Assembly: GCF_047948215.1 (NCBI RefSeq)
Contig: NC_134458.1
Span: 146,576,536-146,640,535 of the forward strand
From: Lycorma delicatula
Lineage: Eukaryota > Arthropoda > Insecta > Hemiptera > Fulgoridae
Direction of reading: 5' to 3'
DNA: 64,000 nt
A model generated the notes under the pieces. That model was not told the DNA's origin. It saw nothing but the letters and a program-made list of their open reading frames with translations, and ran no database searches. A program made the position numbers and the translations under genes. Positions 14,340 through 26,100 of the stretch are shown one piece after another; position 1 is the stretch's first letter; every line of letters starts with the position of its first letter.

Positions 14340-15304
14340 TGGAAGTTGGAACTGTTATATCAGAAAAGACTTGAGTGGAAATACCCATACATGATATAAA
14401 TCTTTTAAATGCTGTAATAAACGATACTGAAATCAGATCAGAAACTAATTCTAAATATAGTGAAAGATATGAAAAGTGCTATATAAGATTTAGTAAAAGT
14501 CTTAGACTTCTGCCCATCATGACAAAGGAAATAATATTAGTTAATAATCAAAATTTAATTCTGATCAATGTTTGTTTTGTAAGTCAAACCATCATTAACA
14601 AAAATGTAAAGAATTCTTAAATTTACCCATCAATGAACGCAGAGGCTTTTTGGGGCATAATAATTGTTGTTTTATTTGTTTAAATAAAGGTCATTCTATT
14701 AATGAGTGTTACTCAAAAAAGTTATATGTACTAAAAAACATAATACACTTGTTTACATGCACAAAATTAATGATTCTAATTTAAGTAGCAATAAGCCTCA
14801 AAATAATACTTATTGTTCATTTAATAATCAAACAAAAAATATACTAATATCAACAGCCATGTGTAACATCAATGACATATATGGTAATCATCATTCGTGT
14901 AGAATCTTGTTAGATTCTGGTAGCCAGGCACATTTTTGCACATATAAATTTGCCCGAAAATTAGGACTTAAACTAATTAAAAATAATATCCCCATTTCAT
15001 GCATAAATAAATCATTATCACAATCCAAATACAGTATTACACTTGCATTATACACTCGATATAAGAACTTTTCATTCAAAGTACAATGTGCTGTTTTATC
15101 TGATACATCAGACAGCCTTCCATCAACCACATTTGACATTTCTAATCTTATAGTCTTCCTTGAAATATATTTCTAGCAGAACCCAAGTTCAACGTACCAA
15201 ATAACATTGACATACTAATTGGAGCTCAACTCTATTTGAGTCTTATCTTGCCTGGGAAAAATCCTATTATTCAGGAGACTAAATTGGGATATATACTTTA
15301 GCGA
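14340..15304 (+). pseudogene. BEL/Pao gag-protease fragment (CCHC knuckle and retropepsin)
   Basis: A zinc knuckle (CFICLNKGHSINEC, spacing C-x2-C-x4-H-x4-C) is encoded at 14668-14709. About 70 codons later comes an aspartic protease core, CRILLDSGSQAHF near 14900-14940, where DSG is the active-site triad. It continues with KFARKLGLKL and, after a frame change near 15170, with EPKFNVPNNIDILIGAQLYL and LPGKNPIIQETKLGYIL. That order and wording are characteristic of the Pao/BEL polyprotein, in which the protease follows the gag knuckle. An upstream open frame at 14375-14620 may be the gag C-terminus. The frames are broken by stops and shifts and the pol region is missing. Confidence 0.82.
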
Positions 15305-15477
15305 ACTGCAAAATCCAAATCTGTCGTGTAGTAGTGATAAAATAAAAAGTTGATATTCACACAATAAAAATAATAGTGATAATAGCAATATAAAAAAAAG
15401 AATAAAAAGTCTTTTAGTGATATTGATTTAACTGGAAATAGTGATGATAGCAAAGTAAAAATAAAAAATTGGATTTG

Positions 15478-15835
15478 TTATCATCATCTTCTTGTCAGAG
15501 TAGTAGCGATACAGATTCTGATTCAGATACGGATACAAGTAAATATACTGGAACTAGCTCAAGTAGTTCAGATACAGACTTAGATACTAGGAGGACATAC
15601 AAAAAGAAAAATGATTATGTTAGACACAAAGAAATGTGAACATGTGATAAAAAACAGAAAAGATAGAAAAGAATACAAGTGTATGCATTGTAAAAAAATA
15701 TTTGATAATAGAAATAGATTAGGCCAGCACATTACAGTATGTCATGCTATAACCATCATTGCAAATTCTGTACAAAGAAATTTATTTTTGGAAAACAATT
15801 ATGTAACCATTACTGTCCTAAGAGAAGCTCTGTGA
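15478..15835 (+). pseudogene. Ser/Asp-rich stretch plus C2H2 zinc-finger fragment
   Basis: A frame from about 15478 reads a Ser/Asp-rich tract (SSDTDSDSDTDTSKYTG...) and stops near 15640. In an overlapping frame at 15611-15835, 74 residues include YKCMHCKKIFDNRNRLGQH followed by ITVCH, a C-x2-C-x12-H-x4-H finger of the C2H2 type. Both lie downstream of the BEL/Pao protease inside the same insertion and are not part of a standard BEL polyprotein order. The finger may be a captured host or transposon domain. Two frames in tandem suggest an old frameshift. Confidence 0.45.
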
Positions 15836-18322
15836 ATCATTTTATTTATAAATTTAAATAACTTTGCGTCTTAACATCAGGAATGGATAATCATATCAAG
15901 CTGAAATTTTGTATACTGCTAGCGTACCTAAATAATAATAAACCTGATTGCTCTATCTATTGCAAAATGGCAGTTTTCAGTGTTAATATCTTTGCAACTG
16001 TAAAGTTTATTTCAATGTTATGTTATTACAAAAATGTTAAGCATTTTATGACAAAGAAAATATCAGTCTATTTGTTCAAACGTATTTATTCAAATCTGTT
16101 CATAAATAACAGTTCTGGCAAAAATTCTTGGAATGAGTAACTAGATTAAAAAACCATTTCAATAATATTATATTTTATTGTAATATTTTTAATATTATTA
16201 TAATTTATTACATGACCATTAACAAAATTCTTCCACTTGAGATTGTGGCAAGTTATTTAATTTTATTCTGGAGGAAATGAAAACTGGTTTTTAATCTAGT
16301 GACTTACTCCATAAACCTTTGCCATAACTTTGTTATTTATGAACAGATTTGAATAAATATGGTACCATTTTCTTTATCATAAAATTTTAACATTTTTTGT
16401 AATAACATAACATTTAGATAAACCAGCAATTGCAAAGATATTAACAATTAAAAGGTTTACATGGTTCCATTTTATAATTTATTGTGAGATCAGATTCATT
16501 ATTTTTAGACAATTAAACGACTAGGTGTACCCTAGAAATATACAAAATTTCATCTTGATATACAATTAATCATTCCTGAGCAATAAATTTTTATATTAAA
16601 AATACAAAATGGGGGATAGCTGGTAAATTAAGCATTTCTGGACATATGTTAAATAAGTTTTTTTTTTTTTTTATTTCAGTATGGGGAACCATCCCCAAAA
16701 TTTTTGAAACTGCTTTTACAAACACTCTTTATATTTTTGGAGTAATATATTTATTTTATATACTACTGGAGCAAGATAAGCTGATTTTTTAAAAATCAGT
16801 TGCACTCCCTTTCACGTCTTTATAAAAGAGTTCAGCAGTTGCTATATTTCTTAAGAGAAAATGTTTTTCTTTTTTGAAATTGTTGTCTAGTGTATTATAA
16901 TTAATATTTAATCAAAATACACACTTTATGAATACACAGAATTGCAATCATAACAAATACTTGCCAATTTATATAATAAGCTTTTCAAATTCATCATTAG
17001 TTATTAAGTACTACAATAACAGGTAAATGCACTAAAATACACATCGGGTAAAAATATAGAATTTTTCAAATGTTGCTGATCATTTCATTACAAATAGGGA
17101 ATAATCTACAAACATTAGAAATAAATAATTCTCAAAATATTACTAAGTTTGAACATTTTAAAAAATATTATATTTACAATTATAAATATAAATATAAACA
17201 TGCTGAATTATTTGAGTTAGTACACACCTGTTATAATAGTTACCTTAATTATAACAATCAACAATTATAATAATTGGTCATGACAGCTATCAAATTTTAT
17301 AAGTAAACATGGTAATGCTTGACAAGTAAGTGTTATAGTAATTGTAATGCAAAAGTGTTATAGTACTATATAACTGATGATGCATCCATGAATTTCAACA
17401 GTATATTATCAAATTAATTACTTTATATTAAGGTTGATGTTTTTCTGTGATATTAGATGGTTGTTAGAATTTCTGATTCTAAGAAATATTTTATTTAATA
17501 TGATTAATAATTAATAAAAAAGACAAAAAACGTAAAATTTTTAAATTTTAGCCATAAGGCATAAATTTTTAAATCTTTAAAAAAAATAAACTGCTTGTGT
17601 GTAGTGATGTAGTTTAACTCCACTACATATGTTTATATGTAATAAATGATTTTTTCTGGATAATTTTACTAACTGATGATGAACCTTAGGGTTTAAAAGC
17701 ACTTTTAGTAATAAGGAAAGAATATAATTTTTATTTTATGTCAGTTAGAAATTTGATCACTTCAATCTTAACAATGAATTAGTCGGTATCTTTAAAATTA
17801 TAGATTTTTTTTACATGTTTATATTACTGTTTTATATAATAATATATAATTACAGCTATAATGAACAAATTAAAAAGTGAGACCAGAACATTTACAAGTA
17901 AAAGATCTCTTTCAATTTCAATCAGCATCTTAAGTGTTTAATATGTAAAATACTTAACATAAACAAACCTAAATATAGTTATGTTTTATTTCAGTAGCAT
18001 AAAGACTCATTAATAATAAAACTTCACTTTATTACTGCATGAGAGGTCATAATGAGTATTCTCTATTAGATCGATAAAAGGGAGTAAAAGATAGTGCTAC
18101 ACAGTATTTATAAACATTCGTAATTAATATGTTTAACAGTACAAAGAATACAACATAAAAAAAACTTTAGTTAGTAAAAAGAAGTAGGAATTATTTTCTC
18201 ATTAATATAGACAACAAATGCTAAGTAATACTTCTACATTTGGTACAAAGGTTAGTTACTTGCACTGACATTCTTAACTAAAACAGATTTAGTTTTTTAA
18301 AATAGTAAAAGTTTTTAATGAA

Positions 18323-18352
18323 ATCTCATTATCATGTAAATGATAATGAGAT
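18323..18352. repeat. Perfect hairpin, 13-bp arms
   Basis: ATCTCATTATCAT and ATGATAATGAGAT pair perfectly around a GTAA loop. A diverged direct copy of the left arm follows at about 18366-18380 (ATCTCAGTATCATGTAAA). It is intronic, with unknown role. Confidence 0.65.
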
Positions 18353-18737
18353 CATTTCATCCAAAATCTCAGTATCATGTAAAAATTATTCTTCTAGAAG
18401 ATTTTTTCAAAGCTAATTATGCAACAACTTTTCAGAAGGCCCTTAGTTAATGGCACCCTTCTTTTACAGATCCACCAGCAACTCTAAAAAGATAAACTAC
18501 CAATAACTCTAAAAAGATCTTTAGGAAGTAAGTATAATTTTCACATAATTTTGATTGTAATTCATTAATAACTTTGAAAAATGTATTAGCATTTCATCTC
18601 CTAGATCAACAAAATTTTAGTTCACATACTACTAACTGAGATAAATCAATTTTTAAGCTGTTTATTTTTTTATAAATAACTTTCACACAGTTTTTTACAT
18701 GTTTATTTATTTATTATTTTTATTTGTTTTTTTTTAG

Positions 18738-18841
18738 AGTTCAACGGACTGGAGGAATTGCTTCTGATGAGAAAGAACCAGTGATTCATAAAAGAAAATC
18801 TGATGACAAAACTAGAACAAATAGAGTTTCTGCAACTCCCA
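18738..18841 (+). CDS. Exon C of the Ser/Lys-rich protein gene
   Basis: A long T-rich tract and TTTTTTTTTAG acceptor end at 18737. The first base completes the Arg codon split by exon B, and the frame then reads VQRTGGIASDEKEPVIHKRK and SDDKTRTNRVSATP, the same Lys/Arg/Ser-rich style as exon B. The chosen donor is CCCA/GTAGGT at 18842, leaving one base that joins exon D to give Ser. A second GT at 18846 would leave the wrong phase for exon D. Without splicing the frame stops at 18864. Confidence 0.68.
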
Positions 18842-19947
18842 GTAGGTTAACGCTATATACTTAAGGATTAATTACATCTGAAAAAACTATATAAAAATTT
18901 CAGTACTGAAGAGTTATAATTTATGTTTGCATTTGTTACGTTGTACTATTTGTTGTAAATAATTATTAATCAAGATTGAATTATACAATTAACAACAAAA
19001 TAATTTTTAAATGTATAAAAAAAAAATCTTTGTTAAAAATAGAAATATAGTAGAAAAAAATTACCAGTAATATTTATAAAATTATAAAATGTGATCTGAA
19101 AATGTGTCGATATAGCTAAATAAAACTGTTAAATATTTAAATTGTTCAGCTGCTTCATTCTACTGAGCAATAGATATGATAATAGCAATATGTAGAAAAA
19201 TCTGTATATTGAGTAATATGTAATATTATACTATCTAGTACTATTATTGTACTGTTAAACTAGAACTATTGTACTGTTATACTAGAACTATATTATGCTG
19301 TATAAGTAATACGTTATTTGTTTATCTCGACATCAATCAGAAATACCCAAAATGATTTTATTGACATTTTTTGTTGAATTTACCTTAACTCTGACTGATA
19401 TCTTCGATATGCTGAAATGTAGAACACTTCCAGATGATTTGTTCCTCAGATGTTTTGTAGTATTTATTTTTCCAGATTATTTAAAAATATATATTTGGAA
19501 CAAATTGAAAATATTAAAGTATAAATACTTATATTTTAAATATTTTGAAATTTTGATGTTTTTATCCCCTTCTGATAAGAAACATTCCCGTAGGCCAGTG
19601 AAATGAGGATGATATGTATGGTATGTAAATGAGGTATAGTCTTGTACAGACTCAGGCTGATTATTCCTGATATGTGTGGTTAATTGAATGCCAACCATTA
19701 AAGCACACCAGTATCCACTGTCTAGTATCCAGATCCATACAAAAGCAAATAACTTTTACTAGCATTTGAACCTCAGAACCTTTGACTTCAAAAACCATCT
19801 GTTCAACAACTGATTTTGCGATGACAAGTTAACAGATAGACCAGTCCGATGGGCTCTTTCTATATATTGTGTAGAGATAAGGAAATTTCTATATTCTTAT
19901 TTATAAATGTAACATTTTTCTGACAGATGATTGTTATTTAATTTTAG
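18842..19947 (+). other. Intron between exons C and D
   Basis: This A+T-rich intron has a short imperfect tandem repeat near 19250-19300 (ACTGTTATACTAGAACTAT-like units). A minus-strand SINE copy lies at about 19580-19860 and ends less than 100 bases before the exon D acceptor. Confidence 0.6.
19580..19860 (-). mobile_element. tRNA-derived SINE, family 1, copy 1
   Basis: This is a diverged minus-strand copy of the family best seen at 39349-39651. Shared landmarks on the plus strand are ATGTGTGGTTAATTGAA, CACCAGTATCCACTGTCTAG, TTACTAGCATTTGAACCTCA and the tRNA-like end TAGACCAGTCCGATGGG. It lies in the intron just upstream of exon D. Confidence 0.8.
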
Positions 19948-20083
19948 GTTCTGGAAAAACAAATACAGCTGCAACAACAACACCAGTGATCAGGTGCGAA
20001 CGTAGTAGCCGAGTTGAACGAAGGCCACCAGAAAGACCTGGGGGTGGTAGTGGTGTTGGAAGAACCAGAACTCAGCACGCCCT
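19948..20083 (+). CDS. Exon D of the Ser/Lys-rich protein gene, unusually G+C-rich
   Basis: The acceptor (TTTAATTTTAG) ends at 19947. With one base from exon C the frame reads SSGKTNTAATTTPVIRCERS, then SRVERRPPERPGGGSGVGRT and RTQHAL. A GTATGT donor at 20084 would end the exon with two bases of a codon, compatible in phase with exons at 29167 and 36446. If this donor is not used, the frame continues through YVRNNRNRTRTRPRPQCPCV to a stop at 20145-20147, giving a short terminal form. From about 19985 to 20180 the DNA is far richer in G+C than anything nearby, and two other frames (one per strand) are also open there. The frame choice rests on phase agreement and composition. Confidence 0.6.
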
Positions 20084-20147
20084 GTATGTACGCAACAACC
20101 GAAATCGCACACGCACACGTCCTCGGCCCCAATGCCCGTGTGTTTGA

Positions 20148-23100
20148 CCTTAACACCCCCCAACCTTCTTCACCTTCTCCCCAGCTGGTACCGTAATCAA
20201 AAAACTCGATAATGTGTGCAAACGCAGTTAAACTACAGAACAGCTATATCACTTCTATCAGAACTGTCATACATAACTCAATCACAATAGAGTGTTTCAA
20301 AATTCAATTTTCTAACTTGTAGTATTTCCTGATGTAGCTTAAATTCTACTTCTGTCGCAGGGGTTTTACATGCATCACAGTTATGTTAGTTACTTTCTCT
20401 AAGAGTAACTGTGTTCACTAAACAATAGAGAAAAGAATGGTGTCACTTGTAACACTGAATATCACCTGTATTTTGGTATGGTTGGCATTTTGGTGTGGTA
20501 ACTATATGTTTAGTTTTGAAAAAAGGCAACAGATAACAACTTAACTTCTTATTTTCCCTGCAAAGCCTGTTATGAGACTTGTTAAATGAGAATAGCAATG
20601 TTTCAGTGGGGAGTTAATTTTCATATGACATTTACAATCATTAGGTTTTGGCATCCAACAGAAATAATTATACATTTTAAAAAAACATGGTTTATATCAT
20701 AAACAAAACTTCCAAATCCCAATTTAAAATTAAAAATAACAAATTATTTTAGATTAAAATGCAAATTATTTTGCATTTTAAAAAGAGGATTTGAAAACAA
20801 TTTATAAATTAATGTGAAAATGCTAAAAATACTCAACACCATATTCCAAGGTTAAAATTTTGAGCTTACATAGAGAATTAATCCTACATTTAAAAAAGTA
20901 CAGATATCTTTTTTAATATTAAAACTGGAATGGTACTGAGAGTTAGTGATGAATAATCATGTAACTGCTTCTCCTAGTTGGAAAACCAATAATGTTTAAA
21001 TTACCTCCAAAAACATTTATAGTACCAAATAGTAATAATAGTAATTACCCTGCTGTCAAGTTGTTATTGATATTATAGTGCTATCACAGAGTTAATTAAC
21101 TAATTCCCTACATGATATCATGTAATTTGTATTTAAATATTACTGAACTTTCAGTTACACGTTTAATTGGTTTTAGGGATTTTTTTAGTTACTATTTAGT
21201 TAATTCTTAATTACTGATCTTTTATTTGATATAGTTAAATAGTTATTGTTTCTCTTCAGAAAAAATACAGGTAGAGTAAGAACATCACCGCTTTCCATTG
21301 TTGATTCTAGAAGATTTTTTTAAATAAGTGATTTACATACTGGATTATTGTAGTAATTTGTCAGATTTTAAAATATAATTTCTTTGATATTAATAAGATA
21401 TGTATTGGAGTAACTTGATGTATAATATGTACGTTTAAATTGTTCCCATTTCATTACAACTGTCAACCATTCATATTTTAATAATACATCAGTCTTGAAT
21501 TTTTCTTAACTTTGTATTAAAATACTATAATTTTATTTTTTAACATATGAAATTTTTAGCACCTAAGAATTTTGAGACACTCTCTATTTATATGTATATA
21601 TAGTTCTTCTCAGGAGTATTCTGAAGGTTCGTTTTTATGATAAGTTCAATATTATTATTTGACTCAGCACAACTGATTTTCATCCAGTTATTTTAATTGA
21701 TTTTGTTGCAGTATTTTTCACTTTTTTAAATGTTATTTAATGAAGTAAGATTTTTGAAAAATGATAATAGGTAACAGCATAGAACAACATTTTACATTAA
21801 ATCAAGTATAGGTTAGATTTGAGAAATAAAATATTCTAATACAAGTAATAGAAAACTTGTATAACTATAAGAGCACTAAAATTAAATTTTATTACAGAAT
21901 TAAATTTTCATGAGAAGCTCAGAAGAAAATGTAATATAAACTTGTTACTTCCAATTTTCACATTTTGACCTCACTTTTTTTTATAAAAAATACATCTGTA
22001 TTGTAGTGAAATTTTTACCCATAATAAATTTTCTTAATTGTTAAGAATAAAACTAGAACATAAATTTAAAAATAAATTAATAAAATTATTGACATTTTCA
22101 ATTTGCATAATTTTTCATTTATTGAAATAACTTAAAGAACTGTCATACAATTCTTTTGTTCAATCACCATTGGCATATGGTCGAATCTGTCTCTTACTAG
22201 AAGGTAATATAGTTTTGTTGATCTTAATTATCCAGTAACTTTTCTGATACAATTATCAAAGAGAACATAATATTTATACTATATATAGTTTTATTTCATA
22301 CATATTTCTTTAAAAAGAATGCAGTTAAAAAATTTTGTTAAAAATGACATTTAACAAATAAATGCAAAACATATTAGATAACATTTTAAATAGTTTATTT
22401 AAAAGATCTAAAGATTATTGGGCAAAAAGGCTAAATTACTAAAATCAGAAACACACTTTGTGGGATGATATTTTCTTCCCTAAACAACCCCTTTTCCTTA
22501 TGTTTCTTACATTTTACTGGAATCTATATAAGTAGATTTCGTCCAACCTCTCATTCTATTTTTTTATTTTACACCCTTATGTTTTTATTTTTCTGTTTTA
22601 TTTTTTCTTATTTATTATTGTCAGCAGCAAAAACCTTTCTTTATGGGTTATGCTATTTAATTATGTTGCCTTAGTTCTAACAACAAATAAAAATGATCAA
22701 TCAATCCCTTCTAACTTGAATAAGTACAATAGGAATAATGATAAGAATGTCAGCCATCACCCTGACATCATCTATTGCATTATGTGGCCACCTTCAAATA
22801 ATTGATAGAGCAGCTACTTCTTTATTTGGACTTTTGTTTCCTGTGGCATTTAAGATGCCACAAAACATGAGATGCCAAAAAGAGAAAAAAAAGACCAAAC
22901 AAGGAGCTGTAAATATTTTTCACATAAGGCTAAGCCACTTAAAATCTATAAAAAAAAAAAACAAATACAGAACTAGCAGAAAAAACCAGTGTCATCAGTA
23001 AGAAACAGCCCAGTAATGAGGCAAAGTTCTAGATTAAAACAATAGGGATCTTTACCCCCTAAGTTTCCAGGAAAAAATAAATTTAAAAAAATATTAAAGC

Positions 23101-26100
23101 TAATTAATAAAAACACAGAAATTTTCATTATTGGCAAGTTATAGAGTGGTATGTATTTTGTACAGGCTATATTTATCAAACTAAGATAAAAACACTAAGA
23201 TAACTGTCACAAAATAGCAGAAAAAAGGAAATGTTTTATAAAATAAACACCATATAAGAGTCATAGAATTTTTCATTTGATTTTTCAGCTGGAAGGATTA
23301 CCATAAAATTTAAGAAAACGTGCTTTCAGAGTACTCCTAGGATGTTAATTGATTTCTTCAAAATCTGTAGAATTTCTCTTTTTCAATTTTTTTTTCTTTA
23401 TATTGAGTAGTTTGCATGTCATCATTTGCATATAGTGGTCATTTTGAAATAAAACTCTTGACAACACGACACAATAACAAACAAAACATTACATAAAGTT
23501 TTCACAAATTTTTGTTCAAAATTTTTAATGAATTCCTCAGTTGTTCTAACTAATCCCTTTTTTATACAAAGAACTTATTGCCTTTGTTTTCCTTACTACT
23601 TATCATTACTTTTATTTTCCTTAAATTATTATTTTCTTATATTGCATTCTATTACTTTAATGTATTCTAGTTTCAGTGACAGACATTTAATTTATTTCAA
23701 AAATTGTGAACAATTAATGGATCTATGATTAAATCCCTAACATAAATATATATAATTGAAGGAAAGGGCTTTATTAAAGAGAGATTTGTCTTTTATATAT
23801 ATATACATATATATGTTTTCTGTGGTGTATGAGTATACTACATAGATTAAGTTTAAAAAGTCGGACTTCGGTCATTAAGATTTGAAAAAGCACAGTCTTG
23901 AAATTACCAAATAGATTCTTTATTTTTGTTTTTTCAACTAGACCAACAGTCCCAGTTTTAGAAAAGGGTTTTTAGTAAACTGAATGAAATTTAGAAGAAA
24001 ATTTAATTTTTCCTAAACCCTTAGCACAAATTTTTTTCTTTTCAATAAAATAATCTGTTCCAACTTATACATTTGCTAGATTACTCAAATGAAACCAGTT
24101 GCTAATGAGTTGATTCTGTCTAATCACATTGACCTATTTATCAGAATTTTGTATGCTCTAATTTTCTTTGTTCACTGCAATCTGAATCAATCCTTTCTAG
24201 TTGAAAGCACTTTATATACTATCCACATTTTACATTATACAATTGAAGTAATGACTTCAATTGTTTTTTACTCCTTTTATTTGAAAATCATTTTAAAATA
24301 AATAATAAAATACTTCCTTGTTGAGAATTATAAATCTTTTAATTTTTATTTTACAAGTAAATAACTTTTTTTAATAAAATGAAATGGACTAGAGAAGTTT
24401 GTCGTAAGTTTTTGTTGGTTCGATACGCTGCTCCATTCCTTTCTCAATCTATTTTCAATCAGCATGCCTCTACATCCTACACCCTCAGTTATTTGTTTCA
24501 TATATTTTTATTTTTGCTTTTCATTATCATTTTTATCTCTGCACCTCCTTCTAAAACCAAATTCAGTGAGCATTAATGTATGGCCCTTCTTTTTAAAAAA
24601 AATGATACAAAGATACTGGAAAAATGTTAGTTGATTTTGATTAAAATGACATTATGTAATTTAAAACATTAGCAGTGGGAGAACCCACTGTGTATGACTA
24701 GAAAATCAAAATTAGATTTCAAAATTTGTTTAAATTTTGTTTGGGGACTGATTTATCTATGCGAAAAACATAACTAAGAATATTACCTCATAAAAAATAA
24801 TTCAATTTGATCATAATACCTGAGACCCCTCAGGTCATCTTTAAGATGTTCTACTGTTAGAACATTAGTTTAAAAATTATAACATTAAAATAAATTCTGT
24901 TTGGTTTGTTAAAAATTGATACCACCAACTGTCACAGATAAATCATTGCTGAGTGAGTACCTTTTTTATTCTTAAAGTGACTCTTCATTTTCAGTGTTGA
25001 TTGAACAACTGCATCAGTTGTTCATTTTGTGTTCATTTTTTTTATCCTAAAGTTGTACAATGTTATACATAGACATTCTTCATATATTACATACCTTTAA
25101 TAAAGCAATCTTTCAACAGACATTTTATTTTTCACTGATTTGAAAATATGTTATAAAGCCTTTTTATTTTTCTTTGTTAACTTTGTCAACAATGCATGTT
25201 GTTCTTAAATTTGTACAAGTAAAAGCCTGCAGTAAAATGCTTGAACTGCTTTTTTTGCTGTAATATAGCTCGCATATATTTTCTTATCCTCATTAATGGT
25301 CAGCTAAGTACTTTATCTAGTCCACTGTTATCTAAAAATACTGATATTTCAATTCATTTCTTACATTACTGTACCAGTAACTAGCATGTGTTTAACTTTA
25401 CTAATAAAATTAATATGTGAATTTGAATTTTCATGAGAAATCCATTAAAAATATGTTTTAAGGATTTTTTTTATATTTATTTTGTATACAATTTTGATTT
25501 TCATGTAATATTTTTTTCTTTCAATAAATTCAGTCAGTTACTAATACATGTAAAGTATTTATAAAGTTATACAAATCGTACTTTAGAATTTAAAACGATT
25601 CATAATTTAACTTTCATAAAGTACATAAAGTCTTTCTTAGAAGACTTTGTAATGACAATAAAAATCAATGTTTATCATTACATATCACTTGGTATAGCAA
25701 TAAGCACCTCAACAAAACTAATATTTTCAATTTAACAAAGTGTACTTTGTTGGTAAATTACCAGATTTTGGAAATTTTTAAAATACCGGAATTAAAAATT
25801 ATATTGATATTACCAAAAAATTTGGAGCATTATAAAATAGTATGTTTCATTTTCATAAAACAACTTTTTATAAAAGTCAGATTCAAAATCAAAGGTATCT
25901 TTCTTAATATTTTTGTCACTTAGACATTAAAAATAATAATAAATAAATAAAAAGACAATGAAAATAGCATTGTAACAAAAAGAGAAAGATTAGTTTGCAA
26001 ATAAATGTACTGCTAAAACATGGTATTGAGATCCAAAAACTCAATATGCAAATTCTTCTAAATTCTAGAGCTGCAGTTCTTTCAAATTCAAAAAAGCTGA

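Larger units (their letters stand above)
13946..15878 (+). mobile_element. BEL/Pao-derived insertion nested in the foldback element
   Basis: The right arm of the host foldback runs straight through the point where the left arm breaks, so this block is a later insertion. Its termini are related inverted sequences: GTTAACATGCAAGGTTATTT at the left, and the complement of AAATAACTTTGCGTCTTAAC at the right. A second copy of the right-end sequence (TTAAATAACCCTGCGTCTTAG) lies just inside the left end. A TCA triplet flanks both sides and may be the target duplication. Inside are gag-like sequence, a CCHC knuckle, a retropepsin and a C2H2 finger, but no reverse transcriptase or integrase. It is either a deleted BEL/Pao element with LTR remnants or a DNA element that captured BEL sequence. 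Confidence 0.6.
13798..16729. mobile_element. Foldback DNA transposon with ~0.43-kb inverted arms
   Basis: The two ends are inverted copies: AGAGTGTTTATAAAA with GGGATGGTCCCCA on the left, and on the complement of the right end AGAGTGTTTGTAAAA with GGGGATGGTTCCCCA. TA flanks both ends (13796-13797 and 16730-16731). The homology continues deep inside. The left outer arm is about 13798-13945. Its continuation, about 15879-16160, pairs with 16289-16585, leaving a loop of about 130 bases near 16160-16290. The left arm is interrupted between about 13946 and 15878 by an insertion that the right arm lacks. Tc1/mariner-type MITE ancestry is inferred from the TA sites; no transposase is encoded. Confidence 0.8.
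13340..18737 (+). other. Intron between exons B and C
   Basis: The intron is bounded by GTTAGT at 13340 and a T-rich acceptor (TTTTTTTTTAG) at 18737. About 2.9 kb of it is the foldback composite at 13798-16729. From 16732 to 18737 I see only A+T-rich DNA and one perfect hairpin at 18323-18352. Confidence 0.6.

Noticed and set aside
14891..15139. Minus-strand 82-residue frame
   Set aside because: It lies opposite the recognisable retropepsin and is a shadow.
19477..19698. 73-residue minus-strand frame reading MVGIQLTTHIRNN
   Set aside because: It is the antisense of a SINE copy; the same wording appears at 39470 and 60001 because those are copies of the SINE, not a protein family.
22465..24576. 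Several plus-strand Phe/Leu/Ser-rich open frames
   Set aside because: Composition follows the T-rich DNA, there are no splice or start features, and they resemble no membrane protein family.
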